Part shown: one piece after another, positions 1 to 13,323 of the stretch | Layout of the letters: each line of letters starts with the position of its first letter | Numbering within the stretch: the first letter of the stretch is position 1 | Source: Corydoras sp. C115 | Taxonomy: Eukaryota > Chordata > Actinopteri > Siluriformes > Callichthyidae | NCBI GenBank assembly: GCA_019802505.1 | Contig: JAFMOC010000093.1 | Location: 901,001-965,000 of the forward strand | Reading direction: 5' to 3' | DNA: 64,000 nt | Notes under the pieces: model-generated | Database searches by the model: none | Told to the model about the DNA's origin: nothing | The model's input: the letters and a program-made list of their open reading frames with translations, nothing else | Made by a program: the position numbers and the translations under genes

Positions 1-180
1 GGCTACTTTTTCACAGTTCTGGATGTTTTTAAACATGCTTTTGTTTATTTACTCTCAAAAATTAGAAATTAACTGTAAAATGAGCTTTGAATTATGTTTA
101 TATGCATTAATGGATTGTAACTTTTTTTATTCAACCACAGTATTAAAATTATAGTCAGTACACCCAAAGAACCAATAAAG

Positions 181-330
181 AGCAGGTACTATTTGGGTGG
201 TTGATCATCTTCAGCATGGCAGTGACATTACGTGATGCGTGTTGTGCTGGTACATGTGGATGAGACAGAGCAGTGCTGCTGCAGTTTTTAAACACCTCGG
301 TGTCTGTGCTGGATTGAGACTAATCAGGAT
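181..330. repeat. Half copy of a foldback (palindromic) repeat
   Basis: The stretch contains GGTGGTTGATCATCTTCAGC, TGTTGTGCTGGTAC and GTTTTTAAACACCTC. These are diverged versions of motifs that recur in a foldback repeat I recall as frequent in ostariophysan fish. A related copy with both arms is at 42636-42890. It lies in the intron just before the first visible ddx31 exon. Confidence 0.45.
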
Positions 331-349
331 GGTCTCCTCTGTTTTGCAG

Positions 350-3300
350 CCTCAGCGAAATGAAGCTGGAGGACATCTTGTCAACGCTTTTGAAGGAACA
401 AAGGTTTAAAGGCAGAGGAAACTGGGACAAAAAGGTGCTTTTTAGTAATTAATTACACAAATTAAATTTGCCATTATGGTAAAGTAAAATCTTTATTTTA
501 TATTATAAAATTATAAAATACAAGCCAATTATTATGTTTATACAGAATTGATTGTTTTTGTGCATATATAGTTTTTGAAAATAGTTTTAGTATGTGATCT
601 ATATATATATATTTTTATTATTATTATTATTTTAGCTGGCCTCCCATGTTTAAAAATATGTTGACCTGTGTGATGATGAAACACAACTTTTACAACCGAT
701 TTGTAAAAAAGAAAAAAACTGAAGCATTTAAACAACATTTATAAATCATTACACTTTCTTTTTATCAACTGAGTAATTTGCATTTGAGCATAAATATGAA
801 CTAATGAAATTTAAACTGACTATAAAGTGCACTTTATTTTCAATGGTATATTTGAAGTGCCTTGTAGAATGTAGTAAGAATGATTTTATGAAGTTATTTA
901 GGATTTGTGATTTAATAATAGTCATGTTAAGGGTAAAGATATATACTGATAATATAATGGAATAATATTAATAAAGTATTATAATGAAAATTAATGGAAT
1001 AAATAGTCAACTATAAATCTTAAAATTTTGGATTTGTGTAAAACTCATAGGATGTAACTGTAAAGTATACATGATGCAATTGCGTTTCTGTTAAGAATGC
1101 TGTCCGACCTCCCTCTTCCCTCCATAACGAGCATCCTTTCCTTACACAACAACGAGAGAGGACCTCAGCCAACTCCCAGGCACTCTTAATCCTGATTTAA
1201 TTTCCTCTTCCAACCCCAGACCAATCTGCTTTTTTAGCTAATACCCCCCTGTGGGCACTTGTCTGGGAGGTCAGAGGTTTGGGGCTGAGTGGGGGTTTGC
1301 AGTGTATACAGTGTGTTGAATGATTGCCCTTTATTTGATAAAGACACCTTCAAAAAGAGCTGCTTTTAGCTGTGCTCTTCTAAAAGTTAGAATGGATTTT
1401 CTGTTTGTTCTGTACATGTATGCTGTAAACATGAACTATGACTAGGTTTCATTTTTACCTCAGACTTTGAACATTGTCTGAAAGAGTAATTTCATTGTAT
1501 CTTTAAATATGGATCCCTGTTTTAACAGGACCATGCTGTTTGAGATATTTTAATGCCACTGAGCTTATGAAAGCTATGTCACGTCATTTTGAGCCTAGTG
1601 TCACATTCATAATAGTATTTTGTTTACGATTGTAATTCATTAGTAAAAAAATAACTTATTTTTTTCTAAACTGTATCTGAAAGTGAATTCAGTGTGACGA
1701 AAACTATGACAAATGAATCTGTCTAATTAATTTTGATCAGAAATCTGCAGGCGCCCATGAGCTGGACTTACGAGAAAGAGCCACAGTTTTACAGACCGAC
1801 TTCGAGAACTATGTGCACAACAGTTCTGAGTCGGTGCAAGCTGCTAAAAAAGGTGAGTTTAACTCAGTGTTATGTTTTGTTTTGTAAATCACAGCGAGGT
1901 CTTTGGTTTACGTCCATGGTTGGTGGTTAGGACAGATGGTCCTTATCAAGAAAAATAAAATTTAAATACCAAAAAATTGCTCAAGTGTGAAACTTTAAAA
2001 AGATTTTATAAATGATTTTTTTACATCAAATTTTTTTTAAATCTATTTAGCATTTTAATGAACATTTTCTTAAACTGTCCTGTATATGTATTTATTTCTT
2101 AAATATTAATCTTTGCTTTCAGCTCTTCAGTCTTTCGTGAGAGCTTATACAGCATACCCGTCTACTTTAAAACACATCTTCCACATCCGTCACCTCCACC
2201 TGGGCCATGCTGCTAAGAGCTTTGGTCTGCGAGATGCTCCACAGGGTCTGTCCTCGAGCATCACAGCCCCTACAAGTAATGAGAAGACCAAGCGAAAAGT
2301 CACAGGACAAGACAACGGGAGGTAAATCAAGAGTATTTTTATTGTTTGTGATGATGTGATGTCAAATATATTAGACACTGAAATTAAGGCTTTAGTCCCA
2401 CATGGATGAAAGGGGTTATTATTGAGGTTTATGCATTTAAAGTGCTGGGGATCCAGATTTGAATTCTGATCTGGACCCCCAGACCCTAGGAGAGGATTAA
2501 GCAGAAGATAATGAGATGAGAGGAGATTTACTAACGTAAAAAAAAAAGGAAATAAAAGCTCTGAGTAGAAACTGATCATGAGGCTCAAGATTTTAAATGA
2601 GAAGTTCTAGATTTTTATTTGAGGGTTGTTGCCTTTAGCTTGCAAAGATTATGAGGCTGGTAACCGCTTCACCATGAGGGAAACTTGTCAAATACTCAAG
2701 ACCGAGTTTAATATATTGTGCTACCATTTAAAAGATAAACAGATGAGGTCCATACAGCTTGCTTACCCCACCATGTGGGCTGCATCAGTGTAGCTTCACT
2801 CAGAAGCCCACGAAAACAGTTTTATTGTTATTTTTCTTCATTCTGTTGCTTAGCCAATTATTTTTTTTCTAGTCTTTTATCCATCTTGGTAGCTTTACTC
2901 ATCCTGGCACTGCATTCACTCTTCAGTGCACATGGATACCTAATCATGCATATCTGCTTTTGAAATTAAACCATTACAACAATACACTCTACTTTTACAA
3001 ACAAGTATGAATGAATAATTTACATGCGTTGTTCAACTTTCCTGATGTTGTATGTAATTTTAGCCTCCATGCTTTCATTTGTTTAACTTTTGTTTCTGTA
3101 TTTGAAGATGTTGTCTTTGCTGCCTTCATGTATTTCAGTCGTGGGTGTCTGTGTGTTTTGTAGTTTGTGTTTAATTATCTGCCGTTTGTACTTGTGCTTA
3201 TCAGGGTAAAAAAACGCAAATTATGCAACATTCCTAACGTCTAGATATTAATGCAAGGCTTTAGTTACTGAGACTAGAAAAGGTTGGAACGTGATGTTCT

Positions 3301-6300
3301 CACTGTGTTCACGCAGGCTTTACTCTCAGATTGTTAAACAAAAATACATTCGTTAATGCGTTTATTGAAAACACAATTGTTCATATTGTGATCTTCCAAT
3401 CTGTTTTTTAAGGCAAACGTTGATTGCTTAGTAAAAGGATAATGGTTTCTTTATTAATTAATCAAAATTAAAACATGCCATCTAGTGGCCAAATTACAAA
3501 ACACAATTAATAATGCAACAGAATTACTGCTCTGTATTTTCATAATGGTACACGATTTAAATTATGTATAGCATGCATAGATACAATAATAATAATAATT
3601 AAAAAATAGTAATAATAATTCAATACATTAAAGATAATATACCACCTCTTCTTAATTCTCCCGGCTGCAGTGGTGGCTCTCTATCGGAGTTCAGCTCTGT
3701 GCCAGTCAGTACACAAGCAGCTTGGCAGCTTCATTTGTTTTCTGTCCTGGGGCTGTAGAAGGTCAGAGACAAGTAGTCAAGCCCCAGCCTTTACCTGCTC
3801 AGTATACACTCTCTGGAACCCTTTGTGCTGTTTGGCAGCTGTTGCACGTCTCTTCTTCCTCGCTCTCCTGCATTTAACTCGTCAGGGCCAAAAGGAGCAG
3901 ATTTCTGGCACAACCGGCACATGTCCAGCCAACACGCGCAGGAGACGGATGAATTATACCTGGACGTTATTCAGCATCATATTACAGAAGGTCATAGGTT
4001 GATGTTTAGATTTAGCACTTACAGGTATCATGCTCGGCTTGTTCTTGAGCCGTGCTCGTTTTAGAGTCCAGGTGGTGTGAAAATAAAAAGCCCAAATCAG
4101 CCTTGGGTTCTAGCTGTTTTTGTATGGATATTGCAGCATGGTTGCTAGGCAAGAACTACTGTTTTGACCACTGTATGATGCTCCCACTATATTAGTGGTC
4201 ATCAGAATGGCCTCCCTCAGGACCCAAAATACACAAGCTGCAACCTGAGAGTGGTCATCTGGGCTGAGATCAGGCTGGTCCCGCTGTGTGTGAGCATGTG
4301 TTTGTGGTTGCTCCGGCCTGTGTGGTGTTTATTACCTTTGCTCACCAAGCCAAGACACGTGCATCGATTTTAATTCATTTGTGTATCTTTTAATAAAAGC
4401 AAGTCCTCGAAACATAGTTTTATTTACATTGGCAGCATGACAAGCAGCAGGAGCCACTTGAGAATGAGCAGGTTTCTAGAGAACAATGAAGAGCACAGCA
4501 CATAAACCCAATAAGATGATCATAAAAAGTTAAAGACGTCATAAAATTATAAACACAAAGCAACGTGGTTACAGTAGACGTATTAATTTATTTGGAATCA
4601 TCTCAGTTTGATTCACAGTAGTTTTGGCTGCACCAGAACGCTTGGTCCAATCAGCAAGGTCATTCACATTTTGTATCACCACTTTACCTTTTGTGCTGCT
4701 GCAGGAAACCCACACACAAGAAGAACATCGTCACATGTCCAGACAGAAGGGAACTATATGGGAACCCAAACTTCTTGTTGTATTGAAAAAGCATTAACCA
4801 CCACTGCACCACCCTGCTGTCCCATTAAGCATTCAATAGCTAGAAATAATCAGTTAACAATAAAGGCTTTATAGTTTGCGCGTCTTATTAGATGTGAAAT
4901 ATATTTGCATAATATAACACTCTATATTGAGTAAAATATTGCTACGGTGCTTAGTTGTATTTTTGAATTATCAAGGAATGGATCTCATGATATTGTAAGC
5001 CTTTTTACTTTCTTTGTCATTTGCCATCTCACGAGGAAACCAGCATCAAAGCCTTTGTGTTCAGTCTCTCCACCGGAAAGAAAGTGTCAGATGTCATTAA
5101 GTAGAGATCTGTGTCAACTTCATGTTGGTGGCAAAATGCACCTTAAGTAAAATATAGAACAGGTTTTTAAAGGTAAATTTGCATTCTCAAGTTCATCTCA
5201 GGTTGGTGGTGACACAAAATGTCATTTGCTTACTGGTTTAATCATTTCTAGGAACTGAGCTTCCATGTAAACTCCAGAAAACTATTTCTAAGCATTTTCT
5301 GGCCATGTTTATAGTGAAATGAGGGCGAGCGCAGGTCTGGTCCTGTAAGTCCAACGTTTCTGACCATGGTCCTTTTTGTGTGACGTTCACATGTCATCAT
5401 GTCTGTTTCTTATGGGAGATTTCCACAGGGCAAAAACACATACAGTATATAGCAGTGAAGAGTAAAGGTGGTTTTTGAGTCAGGACTGAGACCGTAAAAG
5501 GGTCCAGATTATAAATTATAATATGAAAACATTAATTATTATGTATTTTGAGACACACATAGAAATTTCTCCTGCAGGAACTTTAAGAAAAGCCCATTTT
5601 AGGATTCTAACCGCTTTTACCTTCCTGTGTAAGCTTTCTCTAAACTTTTGCTCAGTCAGTTGTGTTTGGTGTCACTGTTCTAGATCATTTCTTCATATCT
5701 TATTTGAACGTTGGTTTGTATACTAAACTGTTTCCACGATGCTGGAACCACACTTGTTTCCAGGCTTCAGGGATGGGCTTCAGCACACCCAGTAACTGCA
5801 ACAGGGTTAGTGCCTTTGTTTAATTCATGTTTTATTATTTTTGCCATTATTTGCTTTGATCTTTACAAAACACATCATGCAGTTGCATTTAATTTTTTAT
5901 AGATGTACATGGGCTGTGTACATATTTTGTGTATGGCAGGTGTTGCATTATTCCTGTGTTGTGAATGTCAGCTCTTATATGGTTCAGTGTAATACCTGGA
6001 GTATTTATAATGGTTCTAATATTTCTCCATCTCCTTGTTAGCGCTGTGTTTGTGCATGTAAGTGTCTAACCACGGATAATTGGCTGGGTGACCTGTAGCT
6101 AGACTTGTGAAAGGAGCCCATGGAGCAAGACAATAGGTCCATCCCAGCGGGTCAGACATCCCCCCCCCTACTCTTCTCATAGACATGCACACACCCACTG
6201 ATGTCCAGACAACAGATGAATCCCGTAATATATATATCAGCTGTCATAGAGGATAATCGGCGTTTTTTATAAAATGCCACCACCATGTAGAAAAAACATG

Positions 6301-8472
6301 CAGACTGAACAGAATGGATGTGCTAACCAACCACGTTATATTTAACAACTTTAATCTCTGGTGGGCATGTGAGTGTTATTGTGTGTTTGAGTCGTGTCAT
6401 GTTTGTGACAGATAGCCCTGTCAGTGGAGACTTCATTACAGCTGCCTGTGGCCTGCGCTGTCCATGTCCAGACAAGACTTCTCTAATGAGCTTTATCACA
6501 TCACAACTAACATCCACATGCAAACACATCATAATAAGAAAAAGCATGTGAGCTCAGGAGACCTGTCGCTGTGAACTGGCCAAAAATACCCAGCAGTCAC
6601 TCTGAGGTTGTATTTACCGCTGCTTCCCTGGATCGTTGTTTCTGATATTTTATGTGGACTGGTGCGTAGTCGTGATGTTGACAAACGTAAAAATAGTTTT
6701 CTATAAACTTTTTCTTTAATTTCGAAGATTGAAATATTCCAATTTTATCCTTTGTTGTAAAGATTAAATGCAAAAATTTGCAGTTAAAAGTTCTCAACAT
6801 GGACTTCTGTGTTACTATATGGACAAAAGTATTAGAGCACGTACACACATACAGGAACTTGTATGACATTCTATTCTAATTTGCGACCGCAACAGAGCGA
6901 AACGCTTTTCAGATTTTAGAGTGTTTGGTGAAATTATACCCTTTTTTTATTCGGTAGAGTATTACTGAGCTCAGGCACTGAATCGCAACCTCCATTCTAG
7001 TTCCTCCCAAAGCTAGGGTTATGGTCAAGGCTCTGTGTAAGTCACTCTAGTTCTTTCTCAATCACCCTTATTCAACCAAACCTTTATGGACATTTCTTTG
7101 TTCACCGAAGCACAGAAAATGGCCTTCCCCAAACTGTTCCCACAAAGAAACATTCATACAATTCATGGCTAGATGCTTAATTTTTGTAACTGTAGCACTG
7201 GACCTCAATTAACTGGCACCTGAATTTAAAGATAGCATCCATATAGTGCAGACTTTTGTCCAAATAGTCTCATGATTGGTTTAGTTTTACTGACAATTAA
7301 TAAAGTGTAGTCTAAAAACAGGGGTTTAGTAACAACCATTTTATACATCTGTGTTTAAGTTCATAACATTGTACACAGCTATATAAACATTACCGCCAGA
7401 AGTTTCTGTATATTCTTTAATACGCTGTTTTTGGAATTCACTACTATAAAAAGCCTCTGCATAATAAAAAAGAAATAAATGTTCGATTTTATTCCTTTGA
7501 TGATGAATACTTTGTATATTAACATTTCTGCCTGGGCTCAGTGCGGGTGCTCATTTCTATCCAGGTGCTAATGAGCAAAATCGTCTGTGTTTATTTATTA
7601 ATGGATTCACTTTTGGAGGTCTGAAAGTTAAAAGAACGGAGGGAACATGGGACGTGTAAACCAGTACGATCGTGACAGTTTGTGTACTGGCCTTCCATAT
7701 GCAGCATGTTGATTCGACTGAATGTGCATCCTCTAGTATTAATGTACGTTTCCCTGTTGAGTGTTCTGGGATTTTCAGAAGATCAATAACTACTATCTCA
7801 TATCATCTCCTAGCCCTCAGGGTAGTGTGTGTATATACATGTGTGCGCTCTGTCCCCAAGCATTCCCAGAGGGATGGACACACGGCTCAGGGCTGTAGAG
7901 TTATTGATTAGACAAACAGATCAGCACCTGCTGGCTACATGGCTGTTATCGACAAGCGTGGGAATGTCTCTCAGCACTCCGTCATCACAGCAGGCTTTAC
8001 TACGGCTCATCGTTTACACCTTAGTGCCTTTACTTGGTCTGTGTCTAGTGCTTTTTTTTTTTTTTTTTTTACTTAGCTGTTCTGCTGTGAGGGTTTATTT
8101 TAATTAAGGTTGCCATGGTGATATTTAAATGTTCTTTATCTTATAAATAAAATAAAATATGGAGAATGTGATGACACCTATAACATTGGAATTTTTATTT
8201 TAATACTTAAATTGATTGGCATAATAGCTTTGGTAAGTTTATTTTCCATGTGTCATATGTTGTAGAATTGATTATAGAGTTTGAAATCATTTAAATAATA
8301 CATTTCCACATTAAATGTCTATTTTAGACCTCCTGCGAAAGTCACTGCAAAACAGCGAGTAGCCACCCTGATCCGCTCCGAGTTCTCCAGTGGACTGAGT
8401 GAGTCCAAGTCCAAAGCGAAGAAGAAAAAGAAGAAAGCAAACACCGATGAAAACGAGCAAACAGAAGGGTGA
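350..8472 (+). CDS. ddx31: DDX31, probable ATP-dependent RNA helicase, 3' part only (last four coding exons)
   Basis: DDX31 is a nucleolar DEAD-box RNA helicase linked to ribosome biogenesis. Only its C-terminal region is here; the helicase core lies left of the window. Coding exons are 350-434, 1741-1852, 2123-2321 and 8328-8472 (stop TGA 8470-8472), joined in phases 0, 1 and 2 with GT-AG introns. They give about 179 residues. The second and third exons carry the block typical of this helicase subfamily after the core (DUF4217-like), including ALQSFVRAYTAYP, KHIFHIRHLHLGHAAKSFGL and a following RDAP. The last exon ends in a lysine-rich tail (KSKAKKKKKK), as expected for a nucleolar protein. 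The last intron is 6 kb. An AATAAA stands at 8491-8496, very near the stop. The assignment rests on the C-terminal motif and on the barhl1 neighbour. Confidence 0.9.
435..1740. other. ddx31 intron, nothing recognised
   Basis: AT-rich intron with a TA/TTA-rich tract near 600-635. No exon, conserved-looking block or recognisable repeat was seen. Confidence 0.6.
2441..2514 (+). mobile_element. Degraded, internally deleted SINE relic
   Basis: The piece AGTGCTGGGGATCCAGATTTGAA (in part) corresponds to the tRNA-like head around the B box. It runs directly into GACCCTAGGAGAGGATTAAG and AGATAATGAG, the 3' end of the same SINE family. The middle of the element is missing. It most resembles the copy at 17331-17705. 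Confidence 0.55.
2515..8327. other. Long ddx31 intron, mostly unannotated
   Basis: About 5.8 kb without coding support. It holds a relic of a SINE head near 4705-4830 on the minus strand (ending in a CTAACCACTGCACCACC-like stretch) and a T homopolymer near 8051-8070. A complex low-repeat block at 6395-6560 is listed separately. The rest is AT-rich and unremarkable. Confidence 0.5.
6395..6560. promoter_or_regulatory. Candidate non-coding regulatory element in ddx31 intron
   Basis: A stretch of balanced base composition in an AT-rich intron. It contains TGACAG and CTGTCA TALE-type (MEIS/PBX) half sites, homeodomain-like CATTACAG and TCTAATGAG, and no coding frame with splice signals. Developmental transcription factor genes such as barhl1 often have elements in neighbouring introns. 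This is inference from texture only. Confidence 0.25.
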
Positions 8473-10257
8473 ATCAGCTTTGGATAAATTAATAAACCAG
8501 GACAGATGAGAGGTGATGAATTCAGCAGCTCTACAGCCAGGTGGAGTCACAGACGCAGAAGTTACACTTTAAATTACAGCCAGACATTTTTCCTGTTGAT
8601 TTTACCAAAATAACATAAAAAATCCTAAAGTTCGCTCGTGCAATGTTTTTCCGCACACAGTGTAAAAGCTGCTGCGTTTAAAGTGTTCATGTTAAAGCAT
8701 GCTCTGATGCCTTTTTGTCACTAAATGGCGGTCAGGTCATTAAAATGCAATATTTTACTGAATTTAACAACATTTTTCTTACATGGTAAAGCAATTAATG
8801 AAATATCTTACTGATTAAACTACAAGATATATAGATAATGACAAGTACTGGACCATTGGACAAAAAATTACAGAATTTTGATTTTATTTGAGTCTTTATC
8901 TGATTATGTGGCAAGTGTTTATATTCAGAAAATATATTTAGATAAATGTCAGCTGGTAAAATGTACATGATTTAATGTGTAATTGTAATCCAGTCATGTT
9001 GGGAAGCGTGTATATGCTTCAGTGTGTCGGAGGCAGAGGGTCTGTGTTTGGCCCCCGGTTCGTTTAGCAGCTGCTGCAGCGTGTTTACTGCGCCGCGCCG
9101 CCGGTGACCAGCTGCTGAGCGGCCGGCCTTAAAACTACAAGAAACCGTGCTCAGGATTTACACAATACCATTAATGATCATCCACATAATAGTATGAGAC
9201 CTGTTGGTTATCAGTAGTTATTAGATCGAATATTTAGTTTGGGTATTGGTCCTGACCTGCATGTGCGTAATTAATCCACACACGCGTGGGTTTGCGCGTT
9301 AGTGGAATTAACGCGCAGGACTGTTGATCTCCGTAACCTTAACAATCTGTCTCCAAAACGGGAATCTGAATGTCCCAACCACAACAACCCTGCTGGAAGT
9401 GCTGTAAACCTAATTGCTCTTCTTTTAGAAAAATATCAGACGCGCGTAAAACGGAATCCTTAATGAATAACATTAAAACGATGTTTGTTCGTAAACATGA
9501 AACATGACGTGTGTATCAGTGGCTTATATTTTTTTAAAACGCAGAATCCCAAAAAATAAACGACGTTGTTGGACCCTTTCAGCCCGTAATGTAACAAACC
9601 ACGTTATTTAAAAAAACGAATGTCGAATTGGTCGTTTTCCATAGAATTTTATTTACATTATGTATTCAAAAACCATTTGGCATCGACTAAAACATTTATT
9701 ATAAACCACTACTGATAATCACGACACAGCGATAGACATTTTGGAAGATGTAGGCGTTGTATTGACTCGTTACCTGGTAGCCCCTGATAAAATGTAAGTG
9801 GACATAATAATAATAATAGCAATAAGTTATCATTTTATATAAGCAAATATATATAACCTAAAAAAATAAAATGAAAGCTTGGCTCGATTAAGTTATTATT
9901 GTTATTATTATTACTATTATTATTCGCTTGTTCTTACATTTATAAGTCAATTCGTTGTAATGTAACAATTGTTTTCAATGATTTGGTTGCAATATATCGT
10001 TAGCTCACAGCTGAATAATTAAATATTTCATTGTTCGACGCTTCGGCAGACTTCTGTGCAGGAGGTTGTTGTAAACTAGTTTTTTGTTCGTTTTTGTTCA
10101 GTAGATGTTTGTGGACAGGACGCTTGGTTGTCTTCCTTTTTGCTTTCAAAATGATCCAAGTCCGTCCTCGCCGTCATGGCGCGTTGAGGCCCTTCAGCCG
10201 GAGCGCACACGGTGCACCTGCAGGTGCCTCTTTCGGGTCAGTCAGAGGAGCAGGGCT
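8473..10257. other. Convergent intergenic region between ddx31 and barhl1
   Basis: Both genes end towards this region, so it holds two 3' UTRs. It contains a GC-rich island at about 9040-9130 with two CAGCTG E-boxes, listed separately. The remainder is AT-rich with TAA/TTA tracts near 9800-9920. No gene was recognised. Confidence 0.6.
9040..9130. promoter_or_regulatory. GC-rich block with paired E-boxes 3' of barhl1
   Basis: CAGCTG occurs at 9068-9073 and again at 9109-9114, separated by a GCGCCGCGCCGCCGG stretch, in otherwise AT-rich surroundings. Barhl1 is a target of proneural bHLH factors (Atoh1) in mouse hindbrain and inner ear. An E-box cluster about 1.1 kb beyond the stop codon would suit a 3' enhancer. 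The motif reading is direct; the function is inferred. Confidence 0.35.
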
Positions 10258-13200
10258 TCACCGCTGAGGTGTGGGTCTCGGTAACGGAACAGAGAGAGAA
10301 GACAGGCTCTCTGGTCCTGCGCCTCCTTGCATACTGTGCAACAGGACTCTGGGAACGAGCGGCCTCTGGAGCGGCGGAGGGGCCGCGGTCGGACCTCGGT
10401 ACAGATAGAGTCCCGCTGCAGGGTCCAACCCGGGCATCAGACTCTGCGGGTAGAAATAGGGCGAGGGGAACATTCTCTGTAGTGCTGAATAGTTTCCTGC
10501 TTCAGCCAGGAGCTCCAGTCCAACTGCTGTCTGTCGCTTCCATTTTGTCCTTAATAAGAAAAAAACAATAAAAGTCCATTTTCGTTAATTCGTATTTTTA
10601 TAGACCTTTTAGTGAACAGAAATATTTCTTTACGGGTGATTAACTTTGGAATAGATGCCCCTGCGGATATGTGTTTTTGTTGTGTTGGGTTGTTTTGTGT
10701 TGTGTTTAGCACATGTTAGTTTGCAAAAGCCTATAACTCATCTGTCACACCGTAGAGAGCCGCTTTCCGGTAAATAATTGATCATTCTTGCAATTGTGTA
10801 ATTACAGCTCGGTGACTTAATTATTTATATGCATGCCGTAATTTATTATTCATGCCCAAATATGTTATGAGTTCTTACCAAAGCAAAGCCCTATGTCTCA
10901 GTCCGAGTGTTACTTTGTCGTGAATAACATGAAACGCATCTTTCACTCGTGTAGGATAAAGATGGAGGAGCAAATTAAAAACGAGGATACATAACACACA
11001 AGGGTGTCAATTCGAGTTTAAACTTTCCGATCATTACAAGAAGGCCATTTGATTATAGATTATATTAGATTAGATTTAGTTGGCCACCAGAGGTAAACAT
11101 TTAATATGGCTCTGTAACTTTATTGACAAAGAACTGACACCTCGGTGTTTTCTAAACTGTATTTCTCCAGACGAATTAAAAAATATATATTTCCAATAGT
11201 ATTTCTTTTTAGGACCATCTTTAAACACAATTTTTAAAACGTTAAAAGTTTTTAACAGTCGCCTGTTAAAACACTTCAGACATAAAAGTAACTTTTATAT
11301 AAAGAATATTTTGTCGGTTCTTGCTGTAATAAAACGTAATTTTTGTACATTTTTAAAACGCACTGGGGGGAGGGGGGGTCCATGCTTGTTTGTTGAAATT
11401 AATTAATTTTTTTTACTATTTGTTTTGCGCAACAGAACCAATCCCCCTCTAAAGAGTTTTGCAAGAACTTGTTAATGTGAACACGTTTGGATTTGTATCT
11501 GGACCTGGTTCTGGTTGCTGCTCACCTGCGGTTCTGGTACCAGGTCTTGACCTGCGTGTCGGTGAGGTTGAGGGAAGCTGCGAGCTCCATGCGGTCCTGC
11601 ACGCTCAGATACTTCTGCCGCTCGAAGCTGCGCTCCAGCTGCCCGAGCTGGTGGTCTGTGAAGGCGGTGCGCGCTTTGCGGGGTTTCTTCATCCGAGACG
11701 AGGGACTGTCTCTGCTACTGGACACGTCCCGTTCAGGCTCGTCTTTTGCTGCAAAGGACACGTATTTTAATTCATTTGTTAAAAATAATTCGCAACGAGC
11801 GATATTTTAATATCTTAGAAGCCTAATAGGTTTTTGCCATATATTTTATTTTAGTCACGTGTTTTTGGAATGTAAACTTTTCAGTAACATTTTTTTTTTT
11901 GCGAAAATTGTTTGTTAATCGGCATACATGGAATTATGCCTAAAAAAACTAAACGTAACTGATTTATGATATTAATCCATTTAAAGGAAAAATATGCATC
12001 CTCTACCAAATAGGCACCTTTCGTATTTTTTTCCCTAATTTTTTTGCAATGTAAATTTTACCTGCAATTATAATCCACTTAAACACATGTTTAAATGTAG
12101 GTCCCTTCGTGTAGTCTTTAATTACTACATGCCCAGTGACAAAGTCGTGAAGGTTTGAGGCCCTGATCGGATTTGGACACTAGGATCATAATCTTGTTTA
12201 ATTGGGCATCAGGGAGACGCGATATAAGCGATAAGTGCAAGATATATAAAATAGCACTCTGATTAATTACGCCTTAGAAATGACATGGAAAATGTACAGA
12301 AATATTTCAAAACGCGTTGCAATGAAACGTCATGCAAAAACTAGTAAACACAATCTGCTGGAAATGATCAGTTTTACTGAGCACGTCAGTATGTTTTTAT
12401 AAAAAATGTGTTCGGAATGAGGGAAAAATACTATATTTGTAACCCAAAATAAAATCCATACTATTTCACCCCCGGGACTTATTACTGGATCCTGGGCCAA
12501 AAGGTTGCACGTGTTTTAAAAACATAAGCTATATACCTTTGGAGGGTACGGCCTTCTCTAAAACTACAGTGATGTACTGTATTATTTTTCTCATTGTGTA
12601 GAAGAAATATAATATCAGCGTTTTCATACAGTTTACGTAATTGGATTTCTTTAGTTATTAAATTGCCAATGAAATACTTTATACATCTTTAAAATCGATC
12701 AACATTTTTTTAATGCATTTTATATGTAACCAATATACAAATATTTTGCAGCCCAATATAATTTAAATATTAGTTTTGTCGTTTGCCTTTTAAGTCCGCG
12801 GTTTATAACCAGCCTAGCTAATTATAACGCTTGGTACCTCTTTTATAATAGAGTTCAATTAATGAAGTTAAATATTGAATTAAATTAATCTACTGCGTTT
12901 CTTAATTTTTTATATTCTGCTTTATAAATATTGACATTTGCTGCACTTACCCCGGTATTCGCTGTCTGATGATGAGTTGCTGTGCAGTTTGTCGGTGTAG
13001 TCCTCAGCTTCGCGCACCGACTCTGCGCTGTTGGAATAAGGAGCGCACGCGGCCAGCGGCCTGCAGTCGGCCAAAATGTCTCTGATGAGGAAAGAGGAGG
13101 TGACGGTCCGCGGCTGGGACATCGCCAATGGGGACTCGAGGCCGGATTCGCGCCTCGGGGACGGCGGGGACGAGCAGTCACTGTCCAGCTCAGAGCGGGG

Positions 13201-13323
13201 GCTGGAGGCTGGTGATCGGCAGCCCACAGTTAACGCGGCTCCTCTGGAAAGGCGCGGACTCGCCGGTCTGTGCGAGAGCAAAGAGTCAATGCCAAAACTT
13301 GAGCCGTTCGTGGAGACCTCCAT
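10258..13323 (-). CDS. barhl1: BARHL1, BarH-like homeobox transcription factor
   Basis: Nuclear DNA-binding factor for neuronal and sensory development. Coding exons on the minus strand are 12951-13323 (ATG at 13323-13321), 11526-11748 and 10258-10549 (stop TGA). Junction phases are 1 and 2, giving 295 residues; the human protein is somewhat longer. Two FIL (eh1-like) repressor motifs are visible: FGIDSLL at residues 10-16 and FLIRDIL at about 78-84. The homeodomain spans about residues 147-206 (helix 3 TQVKTWYQNRRTKWK). Tyrosine at homeodomain position 49, where most classes have Phe, and Thr at 47 are Bar-class hallmarks; Asn51 and Arg53 are present. The C-terminal part (AEAGNYSALQRMFPSPY, then LDPAAGLYLYRGP) is BARHL-specific. 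The ddx31 neighbour favours barhl1 over barhl2. The fish paralogue (a or b) cannot be told. Forward-strand frames over exon 1 are shadows. Confidence 0.95.
12120..12265. promoter_or_regulatory. Candidate intronic element of barhl1
   Basis: Within the first barhl1 intron. It contains GTTTAATTGGGC and GATTAATTACG homeodomain-type sites about 50 bases apart, in a stretch more complex than the flanking AT-rich DNA. Autoregulation by a Bar homeodomain is possible. No coding frame with splice sites was found. Confidence 0.25.
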
